A stretch of 64,000 bases of DNA from Tubulanus polymorphus (GCF_964204645.1 NC_134029.1:15554850-15618849); one strand, 5' to 3'; positions 10,769-22,324 are shown, numbered from the stretch's first letter. Numbers and translations are program-made. Notes: generated by a model from the letters alone, not told the origin.

Positions 10769-12146
10769 TTAGAAATCCAAACGCAAAACGCACCAGTTAT
10801 ATGAAAAAGTCTGCACAATATGATTCCTCACAGCATTGCCAATATCTCGTCCTTCATACGGCTCCAACCAAATCGGAATTTGTTGTTGTGGTTCATATTC
10901 TATGTCAGGTTCTCCAAATTCTATGGCTAGATTATGCAACGCAAAGCACGCCGCAATTACATGACAACAACATGCTGGTTTCAATTGCAGTTCACCATGA
11001 AGAACTTGAAAATAATGTATAGAAAAATTAGTATCCTATTTCTCTATAGTTGATTTGATTGTCTGATAGAGTCTCAATCAGTTAATCAACTGCAATTAAT
11101 TGTTTATCCCCTTGAAGTATGTATCCGTGTTTTTCAAGAAAATAGAAAATCGCGATTTAATCGATGCATCGTAAAAACCTAAAATAAATGTAGTTCTTGA
11201 AAAGTGGAAGTTGAATTCTAGTCATAGTTGCTTCCCAGCAATTGAGTAATTTGATGATTACCAAAAAACGTTTTTTTTTCAATTTTCCAAAAGCCATTTC
11301 AATTTGTACTCTTGATGATGTATGCGCTCGGTTGTAACGCTCCTGTCCTAGATTACTTGGCCGCAAATATGGTGTCATTAGGTATGATGAGCAACCATAG
11401 CCACTATCACCAATAATCAATCCGTCTTCAAGGGTTCTGTAATTATCTTCTAAATATCTAAAATGCAATTTTCAGACAATATAAATGAATTAATTTAGAC
11501 AATATAAATTTAAACAAGGTACCAATTTTTTACCTCTTGAGTGCCGAGTTGCGAAAAATATGTGAGTCATGGCAGGAGCCTGGCCACTTCGCTACAACAT
11601 TGATAGATTTACCTATTTAAAAGAAAGTTGATTTACTGATAAACTCGATACTGACAGAATAAACCAACAAACAAGAAGCAAAACATACCTGTATGGTCAC
11701 ATACTGCCTGGGTATTTATTGAATGAAATCCTTTTCTATTAACATATGCATTTTCATTCTCTTGCGGGCCCTTGATACGAATCTGCGTACAATCAATTGC
11801 ACCAATACAATAAGGAAAACCTCCAAAATCGTAGAAACCTTGGCGTATTCGATTTTTATCCTGATTTGTGGTCGGCCAGACTATATATTCGTTACTTTTC
11901 CTGGCAAGCGCCTCTGATACTCTATGGACACATTTCCAAACAGTTGATTTAACAAGACCAAATGCCACCCAGTGCTTCCAAATAACTACCCGTTGCGTAA
12001 TATCGGAGAGCATCCTTCACTTGTAACTCAGCAGAAAGTGCTTTGGAACGTTGTGTATCATACGTTATATCTTCTCGAATTAAATCTGTTATTCGTGTGA
12101 TATTTTCCGAAGTAAATCTATATTTCTGTCTCACTTCATTTTCTTA
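10769..12146 (-). pseudogene. Harbinger (HARBI1-type) DDE transposase, multi-exon, damaged
   Basis: All three catalytic positions of the DDE_Tnp_4 family are visible: Asp in GAIDCTQIRI (about 11.78 kb), Asp in IIGDSGYGC (about 11.4 kb) and Glu in VQIEMAFGKLK (about 11.3 kb). The N terminus (KYRFTSENITRITDLI, ALRYYATGS) lies at 11949-12146 and the C terminus (CCCHVIAACFALHNLAIEFG) at about 10.9 kb. Introns appear at about 11.62-11.69 kb and about 11.46-11.53 kb (GT/AG on the minus strand). A frameshift separates the N-terminal block from the rest near 11.96 kb. It would cut and paste the element as a dimer; this copy is probably inactive. Confidence 0.85.
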
Positions 12147-12451
12147 ATAATCATTAATTGCAAATTTAACTGTTTCGTGATATCGATAGCGGCGTGAGTG
12201 TCTATAAATTCGTTGTTGATAGATATCATCATAAAAAATGGCAGCCATTTTGATAATTTATCCTGGTGATAGTGTTGCTATCACCACGTCGGAGGTGTGT
12301 TAACTTTATCACTGGGATAGCTGATTTTATCCCGGTGATAAAGTTAACACAGGTTTGAAAAACACACTATCCCAGTGATAAAAATATTTAACACCGGGAT
12401 AGCGATTTATCACCGGGATAGGGCTTATCACCGCTTTGAAAAACGCAGCCC

Positions 12452-13845
12452 AGTTTGATGCGGTCAGATTATAGGGGCTATCGGATAAGTCTGATACGCA
12501 TATAGTCCGCTCTCCTGAAAGCCGCAGGATGAAATAAAGCGTCGATAAGTTGTTTCGAAACTCAAATCAACAAAAATGCAAAGAATTAAATCCAGAAAAA
12601 ATTGTATATTTTATTGTTGGTTGACAAGAAGGTCTGGACTTCTCCATCTACCGACCACATAATTGTTCTCCTTTGAGACTGGCTTGGGCGGTCGCTATTA
12701 GTCGAGGAATTGGACTGACTCTCCTTCTCCCACTTGCAGCTTTTGTGGCTCGTTTAATGAACCCCTTGTTTCCAAGGTGCAGCATACATGAAAAACCATA
12801 TCTATCATAGATGAATGGCAAGACCTGTTATTATCTACATTGGGAACGGATGTATGAAATAAAGTCACACCCTAATTGTATCATAAAAGTCACACTCTCA
12901 GTATGTCGTGCATGTGTCATACTCTCCGTACGTCGTGCATGGGTGCATCCGAACCAATTCTTCACCACACACTTCTTTGTACCCGTTTAAGGTAATTTCA
13001 TGAAAATCGTTATACTCATTTAGGGTATAGTTGCATATGTTGCTCTTGAAGGAAAACTTGATACTTTGTCAGGGGCCTTAGTTGTATTTTTTCTCAGTGA
13101 CCGTTCAAGATAATTTCATGATTTCGAGATAAAATTTGAAACTAACTCTGGGCGTCGATCGGCCGGGCGCCTTGTCCGACACTGGTATCCCGCGAGAAAC
13201 CCCCATTTTTGGAAAATTTCGCTATTCCGGGATTCCACGATATGACGACACCAGATTACTCATCACAAATGAGGATGGCTGACGCTTCTATCGAGTTCGT
13301 GATTGTGTTCCGCAATAAAGTTTCTACTTCGTTCGGTCTTGTAGCACCAGGTGAAATGTAACTTTCAGTTGTAAGTTTGCGTTTCCTTTTACTCCAGGGA
13401 GAGACACACTAAATGATTGGAAGGTTGGTAGCGAAGCAGTTGGTAGATAGGAGTCTGATCGGTATTAGGGTGATCTGTGTGTATTTTATGACCAGCACAC
13501 GGACCACAACGATCATTGTCAATTCGGCAGGTGATGCCTATGCGTTAAAAAACCATAACAACATAGCGTTAACAATTCACGCTAATGCGACAATATTAGC
13601 GAAGAGTGCGACATGCGAGGCGTGTGAAGAAAAATGTGGAGTAAAGAGTTACAGAATATATAAAGTTTACAGTGGCGGTAGTCGAAGCTGGGCCAGCAAG
13701 TTACAAGCATAGCAAGTTTCCACTCGACCACCTCATGCACTCCTCATGACAATCATTAACTCCATGACGCTGAAAGACCCAGCCATTGTATTGTGACGTG
13801 CACCTTATCCTATAAAGCTTTATACTTTACGGAATTAATAAAAAT
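12452..13845. other. Intron sequence without recognised genes
   Basis: No exon, element terminus or conserved frame was recognised. The open frame at 13413-13712 has no family resemblance and no splice-site support. Confidence 0.4.
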
Positions 13846-14565
13846 TAATTGAATTGATCCCTCCCCCATTTTGTCCAAAATTTAACGATTCTCAGTTTAA
13901 CATAAGTCTCTAAAGGATAGCGCCCAAGCTCATCGTAGATAAATACACTAGACGTAGATCTTTTCAATCTGAGTAGATATTTAAAAAATTGTAGCTGAAC
14001 ACGTTTGAGGACCAGTGTGTTCTCAAAAACCCTAAATTTCACTGCCAAATAGCAATATTGGTAATACCATACTATCATAAAGTTTCAAGGTCAGATCTAG
14101 GTCTAATGAATGTTCACTTGGCTTTTTTGATACAAAAAATACCGCTTTCATAGCTTGAACCGAAAGATTTTTACGACATTGTGTGAACGATCCAGTGTAT
14201 GAAAAGAGAACACCCAGGACCTTGAACTTATCAACTATTTCTAATTTGTGGCCATTAATGTAAAATTCTGGTACGATTCTTAATCTTCTTTTTGAGAAGA
14301 TAATGACCTTTGTCTTATCATCATTAATCGCAAGTTTCCATTCTTGGCAATATTCGCAGAGATTATCTACAAGTTTTTGGATTCCCTCGGGCGAATCACT
14401 TAATAAACCGTGTCATCAGCATACATGTTAGGTCCGAAAAAATCTAGAGTTGGACTATTTCGTTCTAATAGATAGCTTTCCAGGTCGTTTAAAATGATAG
14501 AAAATAACATAGGAGACAGATTTTCACCTTGTCTTACCCCTAAATAGCTATCAAAAAATCTGACA
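13846..14565 (-). pseudogene. Non-LTR retrotransposon reverse transcriptase remnant
   Basis: Reading right to left, the segment VRQGENLSPMLFSIILNDLE is followed by the catalytic MYADDT box (about 14.42 kb), INDDKTKVIIFSK and then the post-RT segment LKRSTSSVFIYDELGRYPL. This order is that of LINE ORF2 after palm motif B. A stop right after the YADD box and frame changes show decay. Endonuclease and 5' parts are absent, as expected of a 5'-truncated LINE copy. No poly(A) tail was identified. Confidence 0.8.
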
Positions 14566-14759
14566 TTTTATTATCAGAAAAAAACACATGATTTGATACC
14601 TTGATACATATTATGTATAGTTAATAAAGTTAAAGAATTCTAGTATTGACTACTGATACTAGCTATTTGAATTTAAAGAATTTCTATTTGAATCTATTCA
14701 AAATATAAAGTACTCTCTTTTTGAACAGAAAATATAAAAAATATAATAGAACTCACTAG

Positions 14760-14890
14760 CTAGTTGAAGTTATTTTTTTTTTTATATTTTATTTATATTA
14801 GGATTTAATATCTCACTACTATTGTCTATCTATTAGGAGCAGTAATTATAACTGTCCAGATAAGTCATTTCGGATTGTCGATAATAAATC
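14760..14890 (-). repeat. Fragment homologous to the interior of element 5
   Basis: The words AATATCTCACTACT and CTGTCCAGATAAGTCATTTC match in reverse about 61785-61850. The block also contains GAGCAGTAATT, resembling an element end. It suggests that 14.8-16.8 kb includes further Polinton-like debris. Confidence 0.5.
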
Positions 14891-15690
14891 CTCAAACTGA
14901 AAATAAATTCAAAGAAACGACTGGTGGAAATACTATTTCATAAACACATATATTTTATTCTACAATCATTATCGATTTCCACATTCCAAGCCGCTCGGCA
15001 GCCGAGCGGTAAGGTATGCGCGGAATGCAGGAATCAATAAAGTATAATACAACATCTGTCACTGTGTGTCATTAACAACAGCTTAATGATGCAATTGAAA
15101 TTCCGGCAAACGTAATGCATTGAAAGCCTATACAGTAAGGCTAAACTGCTACAATCTCATGAGTTGAAATATCCATAATTTCTGATTCCACATCCATCCA
15201 TCTTCACTTTCTTGGTTCAAATGGCAATGGTCTTCTTGTTACGCGTAGCATTTTGCTATCTAAAAGATAAATATCTAGCGTAGAATAAAACTAACTTGAA
15301 GTTGTAGTTTTCAAATAAGATTAATACACTTAAACAAGTTTAACGTTTCTCGGCGTCTTAATAACAACAAAAACAGTACTTACATTTATAACTATAAACT
15401 CCTAATTGTGTTTCTAGTGAGAAATCCTAAGCGTTCTATATTCCACCTTTTCAGTTCGACTGTTGTAATGTGTTTGCGCTCAATACACCCAGGCACTGTC
15501 TGTCTAAGCAACAGATGTTCCTTTGTAATGTAATTGATTAATCCTTTTCAACTGAAATAGCACATTCGATCAATATTCAAATGAGGTGCGTCGCATTCAA
15601 CTGAATATAAAATGCGGCACAGATGTTTTTGTAAACAACCTAATACAATTACATATAGGCGGTTTGACATAGATCGAGAGTAACCGGTTT
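14891..15690. other. Intron sequence, short hairpin only
   Basis: Nothing coding is seen. A local hairpin CCGCTCGGCAGCCGAGCGG lies near 14992-15010. The rest is mixed-composition intron sequence. Confidence 0.4.
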
Positions 15691-16078
15691 TCTGAGCGTT
15701 TAAGCTTCAACATATTTTTCATTATATGTTGAATTCCATAATTCAACAAATGTCTTTGCTTTATCCAGTTGATCTAAATATAATTTCATATCTAGTTTGT
15801 TTGTTTTATTTAGATATCGGCAACACATGATCAATATGGTAATAATCCCCATAATTATCTATGTTCATTTTATCGTCGAATTGAAATATAATCCATGATT
15901 TTAAGAATTCATCTGTACAACCCAACAAATTAGATAGTGTTTCTGAATGTGTTTCTTTGTTGAATAATTGTGTTAATCTAGATCTTAAACATTGTTTTAA
16001 TCTAAAATTAAGATCTGTTTGATATCTTTCTCTCATATATTCTGTCAAATAATCATTGTAAGCCCTTTTTTTAAATAA
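15690..16078 (-). pseudogene. HNH-type homing-endonuclease-like protein, frameshifted
   Basis: The open frame from about 16078 to 15806 reads LLGCTDEFLKSWIIFQFDDK, then NYGDYYHIDHVLPISK, the pattern of the viral/phage HNH family (the IDHxxP histidine pair is the metal site). The frame is then broken, and a C-terminal stretch with FVELWNSTYNEKY continues in another frame to about 15.69 kb. Such genes are typically selfish endonucleases in large DNA viruses. It sits in AT-rich DNA with other Polinton-like debris. Confidence 0.65.
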
Positions 16079-16194
16079 ATATTATTTATACAATTTTCAA
16101 CCAATTTATTTTTATTTTTTCAACTAATATATGAATAAGTTTGAAAATAATAACGGTTATTTATTATTACTGAGGTTTCAATATAAATTTAAAA

Positions 16195-16300
16195 AAATAT
16201 ATAATTTAAGGTATTTTCAAATAATATGTATTAGATATGTATTAGATATGTATTAGATACCTTAATACTTAAAACCCCCTTTTTTTATTTACTATTATTT
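16195..16300. repeat. Short TATGTATTAGATA direct repeats and GGGGG/T-tract block
   Basis: Three tandem copies of ATGTATTAGAT are followed by AAAACCCCCTTTTTTT. A related inverted block (AAAAAAGGGGGTT then GTATTAAATAC repeats) occurs near 52790-52850 inside the palindromic element, linking the two regions. Confidence 0.5.
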
Positions 16301-16317
16301 TATACAATTTTCAACCT

Positions 16318-16440
16318 CTATTACTTTTTGAGTGTTAGATAATTACTTTCTGAATCACTTTCATCATCACTCTCCAATTCATCATCAAACCCTAACAATT
16401 TATTCAAATGCTCTACCGTATCTTCATCATTAGTTGTTTT
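16318..16440 (-). pseudogene. C-terminal fragment of an acidic element protein
   Basis: About 37 minus-strand codons (EHLNKLLGFDDELESDDES region, ending LTLKK) look like the acidic tail of a larger protein. Upstream sequence is out of frame (KHKVENNDKFDWMNK). The family is not recognised. Confidence 0.35.
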
Positions 16441-16833
16441 TATTGTTATGCTTATTCATCCAATCAAATTTATCATTATTTTCTACTTTATGTTTCATAG
16501 AATCTTTATTATCAATATGCTTATTAGGGTTTTCTGTTTCTTCACAGAAAACCCTATTGAAATTCGCGTGATTATTATTATTTTTTTTTCCCTTTTCCAC
16601 ATAGTTTTTGTTAAAAGTGTAAAGGCTTCCTTACCTTACCGCTGTCGCCGATACAATCCGTATGATGTCCTTCAGCTCACTTCAATCTCCAGATACTGCA
16701 TGGGAATTTTGATAAATCCACGTTATAAAGGCACTGTCGAGCCGTAAACATCAGAAATTTGGCTCCATTCAATTAGTAGCCATGTTGTGTTTTCTTACCG
16801 ATATTTCTCTCTTCTTTTCGAGGAAGAGCTATC
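16441..16833. other. Spacer inside the inverted-repeat arms
   Basis: AT-rich DNA passes into mixed composition near 16620. No gene is recognised; the open frame at 16448-16747 has no family signature. Confidence 0.35.
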
Positions 16834-17359
16834 GAATAATTCCCTCTCTTCTCCACAATCAATTTCAAAGTCAATTTCATGAATTTATTGCTCAGCGGGT
16901 CCGAGTCCAAGAGTTTACGAGTCCGGCGTTCGCGTGTCTGACAGGTTTACGGGCATTTTTTTGTTACCTCTTTAATATTTTTGATTTCTTGTTATTCCGG
17001 TTATTTCATTTAAGTATATTGCTGATCAGTTCATGTAACCAAAAGCGTCAATAAACAGACTTTGAATTGATCAGATTTAAATCAAGGTCGTTGAGTCGCG
17101 GAAGGCTACTAGAATTACGTTCGTCTTCGTCTCAGAAAGAAAACAAACGACAGAAAAGTATCAGGTGATTATCGATAGCCTACAACGGTACACACAGTTG
17201 ACAAACAGTGTTAGGCCTGTGCCGGTTGGTGCGTACTGGGACTAAATATACTGGTTGGTCAGTTAGTTCGGTTGTGAAGTGTGGAAGCTAAGATTATAAG
17301 AAAGCCTACCGGTATTTATATGTCTATAGGCCTATTATATAGAAGCCAATACCATTTTA

Positions 17360-17580
17360 AGTACGTAGTTGTTAACCGCACGTGACTGTACGGTGATCTC
17401 CACAGGTTAACCGCGTACGTGAGGTCCCTACTAAGTATATAATGCCATACGTGAGTTCCTAGTAGCCAATACCATTTTAAGTACGAAATTGTTACGCGTA
17501 CGTGACTGTACGGTGATATCCACAGGTTACCCGTACGTGAGTTCCCTACTTACGCCGTACGTGAGTTCCTATAATCTGCA
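17360..17580. repeat. Short repeats with GTACGTGACTGTACGGTGAT motif
   Basis: CGTGACTGTACGGTGATMTC, CACAGGTTAMCCG and TACGTGAGKTCCCTACT recur in two to three tandem blocks here and again, inverted, near 2670-2740. This is the rearranged part of the arms: the right arm has about one extra unit. Confidence 0.6.
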
Positions 17581-18866
17581 AACGCGCATGCGTAAAAGAA
17601 TAGAGTTTGGGTTAGGTGAGGCTAGGCTATTTGTAAATCAAATTTCATCCACCCACCAGTTACGTTCTGTGGCACAAGGGGTAAATCACTGGACTACTAC
17701 TGGATTTTTTTTTCGTTTGGTTTCGAATCCCAATATTGCAAGTCTGAGCGTCAACGTACTCACATATGGCTAACCTGTAGAAATCACCGTACAGTCACGT
17801 ACAGGTAACAACAGCGTTTTAAGTATTAAGTGAGTACGACGAGCCTACCATGCCTATGTACTACAAACACAACTTTTTCCCTCTCATCGGCCCTACAGTG
17901 ATGTTACTATAACTGGTGCCATTATAATATGGTTAGGATTTGGTCAGGACTAGCCTAAAGTATAATTCAGTCTATGTACTAATTCACTCCATAGGCCTAT
18001 TTTTAAAACAATACAGTGAAATATTCACACGCAGAAAGGCTAATTGATTTGAGCCATGTGATTTAGTTTGGCCAGGCCTTCTCTGACCTGCTGACATTAA
18101 TAGTCAAACCAAAACGTTCATGTGGTCACGGCTTGTATTACCAGAAATAATTGTAGGCCTGTACATTTTGCTGTTCGTAGGTTTGGTATACCGATTTCTC
18201 CATTCTTGACTGATAAGTGTACGGTACAGCTGTACGCATTATATAATTGTTCCAATGGGAATAGGGCCTATTGATTGGGCTTATTATTTCCTGCTTTAGA
18301 GTACTGAAATAAACCTAATGTTCATTCAAATATCCAACATCGGTGAAAGTTTGATTAATACTGTATACATGTACTGTAGGTTTTCATGTTGTATGAATAT
18401 TTTGCAGTTCAAATGGGTATGATGCTGATTCCAATGTCAAACGCATGAAGTTAGATGGTCAAGGACAGTCAACACCAAGATATCTCTCTTCGACTGATGT
18501 TGTACCATAGAAGATCTGATTCTTTCAACTCAAGGAAAGTGATTCAACACAATCGACATAACACTGGAATAGGTTTGCAGTAACTAACCGTTCATTTCAT
18601 TTAGTCCTATGTACTTTTTAGCCAATTTGGATTTGATTGTTATTGAAACTCTGGAACTGTTAACAAAAGACAAGTAAGACAAGTTGAAAAAACACAAGTT
18701 ATGCTTGATTCTCATGTTCAAATTTAATTCAAATTTATTTTATTACATCATATTTACAAAGCATATCATTGGTTCATACAGTAATAAAAATTAGGGCAGA
18801 ACAAATATTATTACAGAAACTCCAAAAAGGCAATGAATTTCTATGACTAAATGAACATTATTTTTA

Positions 18867-19427
18867 GCCCACTTGGGACATTAGTCCCAGCGGGCTATTG
18901 CGTTCACTTTTCGTCCGTCGTCCGTCCGTAGACGGAAATCAGTTATTTTAGGAAGTTTTGAAGACGCTTCAATGTAATGTCTTGATATCTGGGTTTCACA
19001 TGTATCTACCCTAGACACATCTTCAGCTCAAAAACTGGCCCTGTCAGAATCAAGATGGCCGACTGGCAGCCATTGTTGTTCGCCAAAATCAACACTTTTT
19101 ACACATTTTTGAACTTTTTGAGGGAAATTTTGAAGATGCTTTGATCAATTACCTTGATCTTTCGGATATATGTGAATGCCCCTGGGCCCATCAGCATAAC
19201 AAAAATTGGGATACGGACTCAAGATGGCCGTCCTATGACCTTTTTTAGTGCCCAAAAATGTCAATTTTGGCCCGAATTCTGAGTTTGCCATTTCTCATTG
19301 CAATTTGTGATGGGTATTCTTTGAAAAGGGATGTTTTATACCTTTGATACCTGAATTGGTAGATTGTTGAGCATTTGGAACCACTTCCCAAGTGGGCATG
19401 GTGTCCCTGGACCCCTAGTTTTAACAA
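18867..19427. mobile_element. Short interspersed element, present only in the right arm
   Basis: The insert starts AGCCCACTTGGGACATTAGT and ends with CAAGTGGGCATGGTGTCCCT. The CCCACTTGGGA/TCCCAAGTGGG ends form a short inverted repeat. Compared with the left arm near 1340, this is a clean insertion of about 560 bp. The GTCCGTCGTCCGTCCG stretch is typical of abundant repeats in invertebrate genomes. It has no coding capacity and is likely a MITE or SINE-like element. Confidence 0.65.
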
Positions 19428-20029
19428 CTCAGATCAAGAGTGACTCTCCCGTTTATTAGGAAACACACGCAACTAGTGGAATAGGTTTGATTTACACACA
19501 TGTTGCAGGTATCAATTGTTTATCACTGTAGAATTTGTAATCCATAAAAGCCAAAATCAACATCAGCCGGAAACCCAGACCAAATCAATACATAATTTAT
19601 TGATTGAATCTACACTACGATATATGTATTTATTCAAATATTTCAATAAAAACATTAACTTCTTAAATCTAATCTATTCTAAATCATAATACGTTCTTAT
19701 CTGTGAATTCACTCAATCTATCGGCTCAGCAGGTGCTTAAGATGAGTTCTTAATAGGACAGATCCATTTTTAAGGATGGTGATAATACAGTATCATGATG
19801 TTTGAATGCCAAAATAAGTGCCTGGTCAAATATATTAATATTTGTGATTGTACGTCCACGTATGTTCGGTTTCAAAGCTGAATCATATTTGACGTTGACA
19901 CAGTGGTTGCATATTAGGTTCGAATCTGTCAATGCATTTTATTCTATGTATCGATATTTCAATTTACTACAATTCCCATCATTCTGAATGGCTTTACAGA
20001 AAACCCGTCATCGCTGCTTTGCAGCTATA

Positions 20030-20653
20030 TTATGTAACTATATTTTCATTATCATATTTCTTAGTGTTTGCTCCTAATATTTCATTTACAATGTTTGATC
20101 CTAATATTTCATAAGCATCGGTTAAATCTAATTCATCTTTATTAGGTGTTGCTAATAATAAATCTTCATATAATTCTTTACCATTTACTTTTTTATTTGA
20201 AACAAAGTTTGTAACATATATAAATGGGTGTTCTATAAATTCTCTTAAACCAACGCGTTCTCTAACATTAGTAATATGTATCTTTGTATTCATATGTTTA
20301 TTCCAATTTGATGGAGCGTTTGAAAATTCGCCTTTACAATAATCACAATAATTTCTATTTTCACTAATATTTAATATTATTTCATTATTAGATGTAGAAG
20401 GTATTGCATTATTAGATGTAGAAGGTATTACATTATTAGATGTAGAAGGTATTACATTATTATCAATTACATTACTTAAATTATCAACAACACCACTTTT
20501 ATTATTATCGATTTCTATTAGTTTAGTTTTATAAATTTTGAAAATAGGATCAAATATCAAAGCTATATTACAAGGTACTACATAATATAAACCATCATTA
20601 TTTTCATGTGTATCGATGTATGGCATATGTTTATATACTTTACCTCCTTCCAT
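20030..20653 (-). CDS. Element protein with C2H2 finger and serine/threonine repeats
   Basis: 207 codons. The N terminus has a short globular part (YYVVPCNIALIFDPIFK). The middle has a threefold 8-residue repeat, NNVIPSTS or NNAIPSTS. Near residue 115 there is a C2H2 finger (YCDYCKGEFSNAPSNWNKHM...H). The C terminus is helical. Its stop falls at the junction with the inverted-repeat arm, so the true C terminus may be lost. The start ATG is preceded by TATATAATAA, and the gene lies 32 bp after the capsid gene. Function is unknown. Confidence 0.7.
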   Translation of the reverse strand: MEGGKVYKHMPYIDTHENNDGLYYVVPCNIALIFDPIFKIYKTKLIEIDNNKSGVVDNLSNVIDNNVIPSTSNNVIPSTSNNAIPSTSNNEIILNISENRNYCDYCKGEFSNAPSNWNKHMNTKIHITNVRERVGLREFIEHPFIYVTNFVSNKKVNGKELYEDLLLATPNKDELDLTDAYEILGSNIVNEILGANTKKYDNENIVT

Positions 20654-20685
20654 TTATTATATAAATTTTTATTAAAGTTAAAATT

Positions 20686-21915
20686 CTAATACATAACACT
20701 ATTTAATTGAGAATTTACAATATTTAATTGCGCGTCAGATATAACATAAATGTGAAATTGTTGATTCTTTTATTCTTTGTCATGAATAATTGTATTCCAT
20801 CTTTAGTGTTCTGTAGTTTTTTTCCAGAACCATGTAATGGATTATCCTCTGTTGTTCTAAAATCTAACCATCATGCATATTTATTACCGGTATAATAATC
20901 AATTTGATTAATATTACAATTTTCAGATGATTTTACTTTTTCATTCATAAAATGTTTTCTAATTTCTGGCCATTGATCAATCATTCTCATTCCTTGACAA
21001 AATATTGTATTTGCTATTCCTTCGATAGTTATTTCTACTTTTGTTATTTTAGGATTATAATAATTATCAACATTTATTGCACCATTAGTATATGTTGCAA
21101 TGGTAAAAAATATTAATATACCTTTAATAGATCTTCTTGGGAAGTTAATATTCTCATTAATTATTTCATCATTTGCATTAATAGTTACAGTTTTAAATTT
21201 ATCAATATAATCATATAATAATGAAAATCCTTGATTGTATTGAGTTTGAATTGTGTTAGCAATATTTTCATCAGTTACTGTATCATATTCTAAACATATA
21301 TTCGATAATTTATAACCCCTATCTTTATTAACGCTAGATATTACAATTTCATTTACAGGAGCAAATGTTATCTCAAATATAACGTCTTCTTGAATTGCGT
21401 ATTTATATAAAGGCGCATTATTATTTATCAATTCAAAGTCTAATGGAATTTTATATTTGCTTCCATATATTCTTTTTTACTAATTTATCTATAGCATTAG
21501 TTAATATTGCATTATGTGCTTCTGATCTTAATTTATTTTGGTTTTCTGATTGGATTCCTTGAAATATCATATTATTTCTTTATATTAAATCTTTATAATG
21601 CATAAATAAATTATAATCATCTAATGAGAAAACTGTTTCTGGACCGATCTTTATTGTTAATTTTTTAATCAAATATCGTCCAACATTATCAACAACGTAA
21701 TTATTATTATTACCGATTACTTTTATATCAGCTGATAAATAAATACTATTTGGAACATAAAAAGTATTTTGTGTTAATCGAGGAATTCTAACATATAAAG
21801 TTTCATCGGGATTAATATTAGAAGGGTTATGAGTAATTATATGATGTGATCTTTCTGCTTTAATAGCATTAGATATTCTATGATTCTTAGAAGGATTGAT
21901 ATAACTCCCACTCAT
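20686..21915 (-). pseudogene. Double-jelly-roll major capsid protein, broken
   Basis: The N-terminal block (LYVRIPRLTQNTFYVPNSIY, LIKKLTIKIG, FSLDDYNLFMHYKDL) and the C-terminal blocks (APLYKYAIQEDVIFEI, DNPLHGSGKKLQNTKDG and a final SDAQLNI) match the order in Polinton/adintovirus hexon-type capsid proteins. Total span is about 410 codons. Breaks: an in-frame TAA near 21583 after the KDLI segment, a frameshift near 21480, an in-frame TGA near 20870 and a frameshift near 20750. The start is preceded by a T-tract and TAAATA. In intact relatives this protein builds the icosahedral shell as pseudo-hexameric trimers. Confidence 0.82.
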
Positions 21916-21934
21916 TTATTTAACAAAAAATTAA

Positions 21935-22258
21935 TTATTTATTTTTTATCATGTTTACTAACCCAAAAATAATTGCACTTACAACTGTAATTAAAAATAA
22001 AATAATATGTTCAGCAGCAAAGTTAAGAATATTCCCAGCAGATTTCAATATAAAACCAACAATCGATGCAATAACTCCGGGTAATGCTGCAGCAGATTTT
22101 TTAGATAGTTCCCATAAATATTTTGCTAATTTCTTTAAACCATCTTTAACTTTATCTTGTATAGAATTATTATTATCTGGTGGTTTATCCGGTTTATTGG
22201 GAGTAGGAGTAGATTTCAAAGAATTTGATATTGCCAAACCAATTGTTGTAAATAACAT
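21935..22258 (-). CDS. Small membrane-active structural-type protein
   Basis: 107 codons: a short hydrophobic N terminus, a proline-rich linker (TPTPNKPDKPPDNN), an amphipathic basic helix (LKKLAKYLWELSKKSAAALP) and two hydrophobic helices (GVIASIVGFILKSAGNIL; IILFLITVVSAIIFGLV). This arrangement, directly before the capsid gene, resembles small adenovirus pX/pVI-like proteins proposed in adintoviruses. A role in membrane disruption or core packing is inferred. It lacks the T-tract start motif, so it may be read with the upstream coiled-coil gene, 66 bp away. Confidence 0.65.
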   Translation of the reverse strand: MLFTTIGLAISNSLKSTPTPNKPDKPPDNNNSIQDKVKDGLKKLAKYLWELSKKSAAALPGVIASIVGFILKSAGNILNFAAEHIILFLITVVSAIIFGLVNMIKNK

Positions 22259-22324
22259 AGTTACAGCTGTTAGAATTGAAAGAATTGTTATTCCTTCTAA
22301 TTTGAATAATAATTTTATTCTATC

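Larger units (their letters stand above)
8940..12451. mobile_element. PIF/Harbinger DNA transposon with both genes
   Basis: The ends form an imperfect terminal inverted repeat: GGCCTGCGTTTTTCGAAGCG at the left and its near complement ending CGCAGCCC at the right. Subterminal regions (8985-9110 and 12255-12430) are dense in TATCCCAGTGATAA/TTATCACCGGGATA words in both orientations, likely transposase-binding sites. Inside are a Myb-like gene on plus and a DDE transposase on minus, the standard Harbinger pair. A clean 3-bp TWA target duplication was not seen, so the ends may be eroded or displaced by a base or two. Confidence 0.85.
16834..20029 (-). repeat. Right arm of the large inverted repeat
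   Basis: Inverted copy of 767-3283, beginning at the inner edge with TCGAATAATTCCCTCTCTTC and ending at GCAGCTATAT, where element 2 starts. It is longer than the left arm mainly because of the 560-bp insert at 18867-19427. No conserved gene is seen in either arm. Confidence 0.75.

Noticed and set aside
14991-15011. GC-rich hairpin as a terminator or tRNA arm
   Set aside because: No cloverleaf context, A/B boxes or following T-run.
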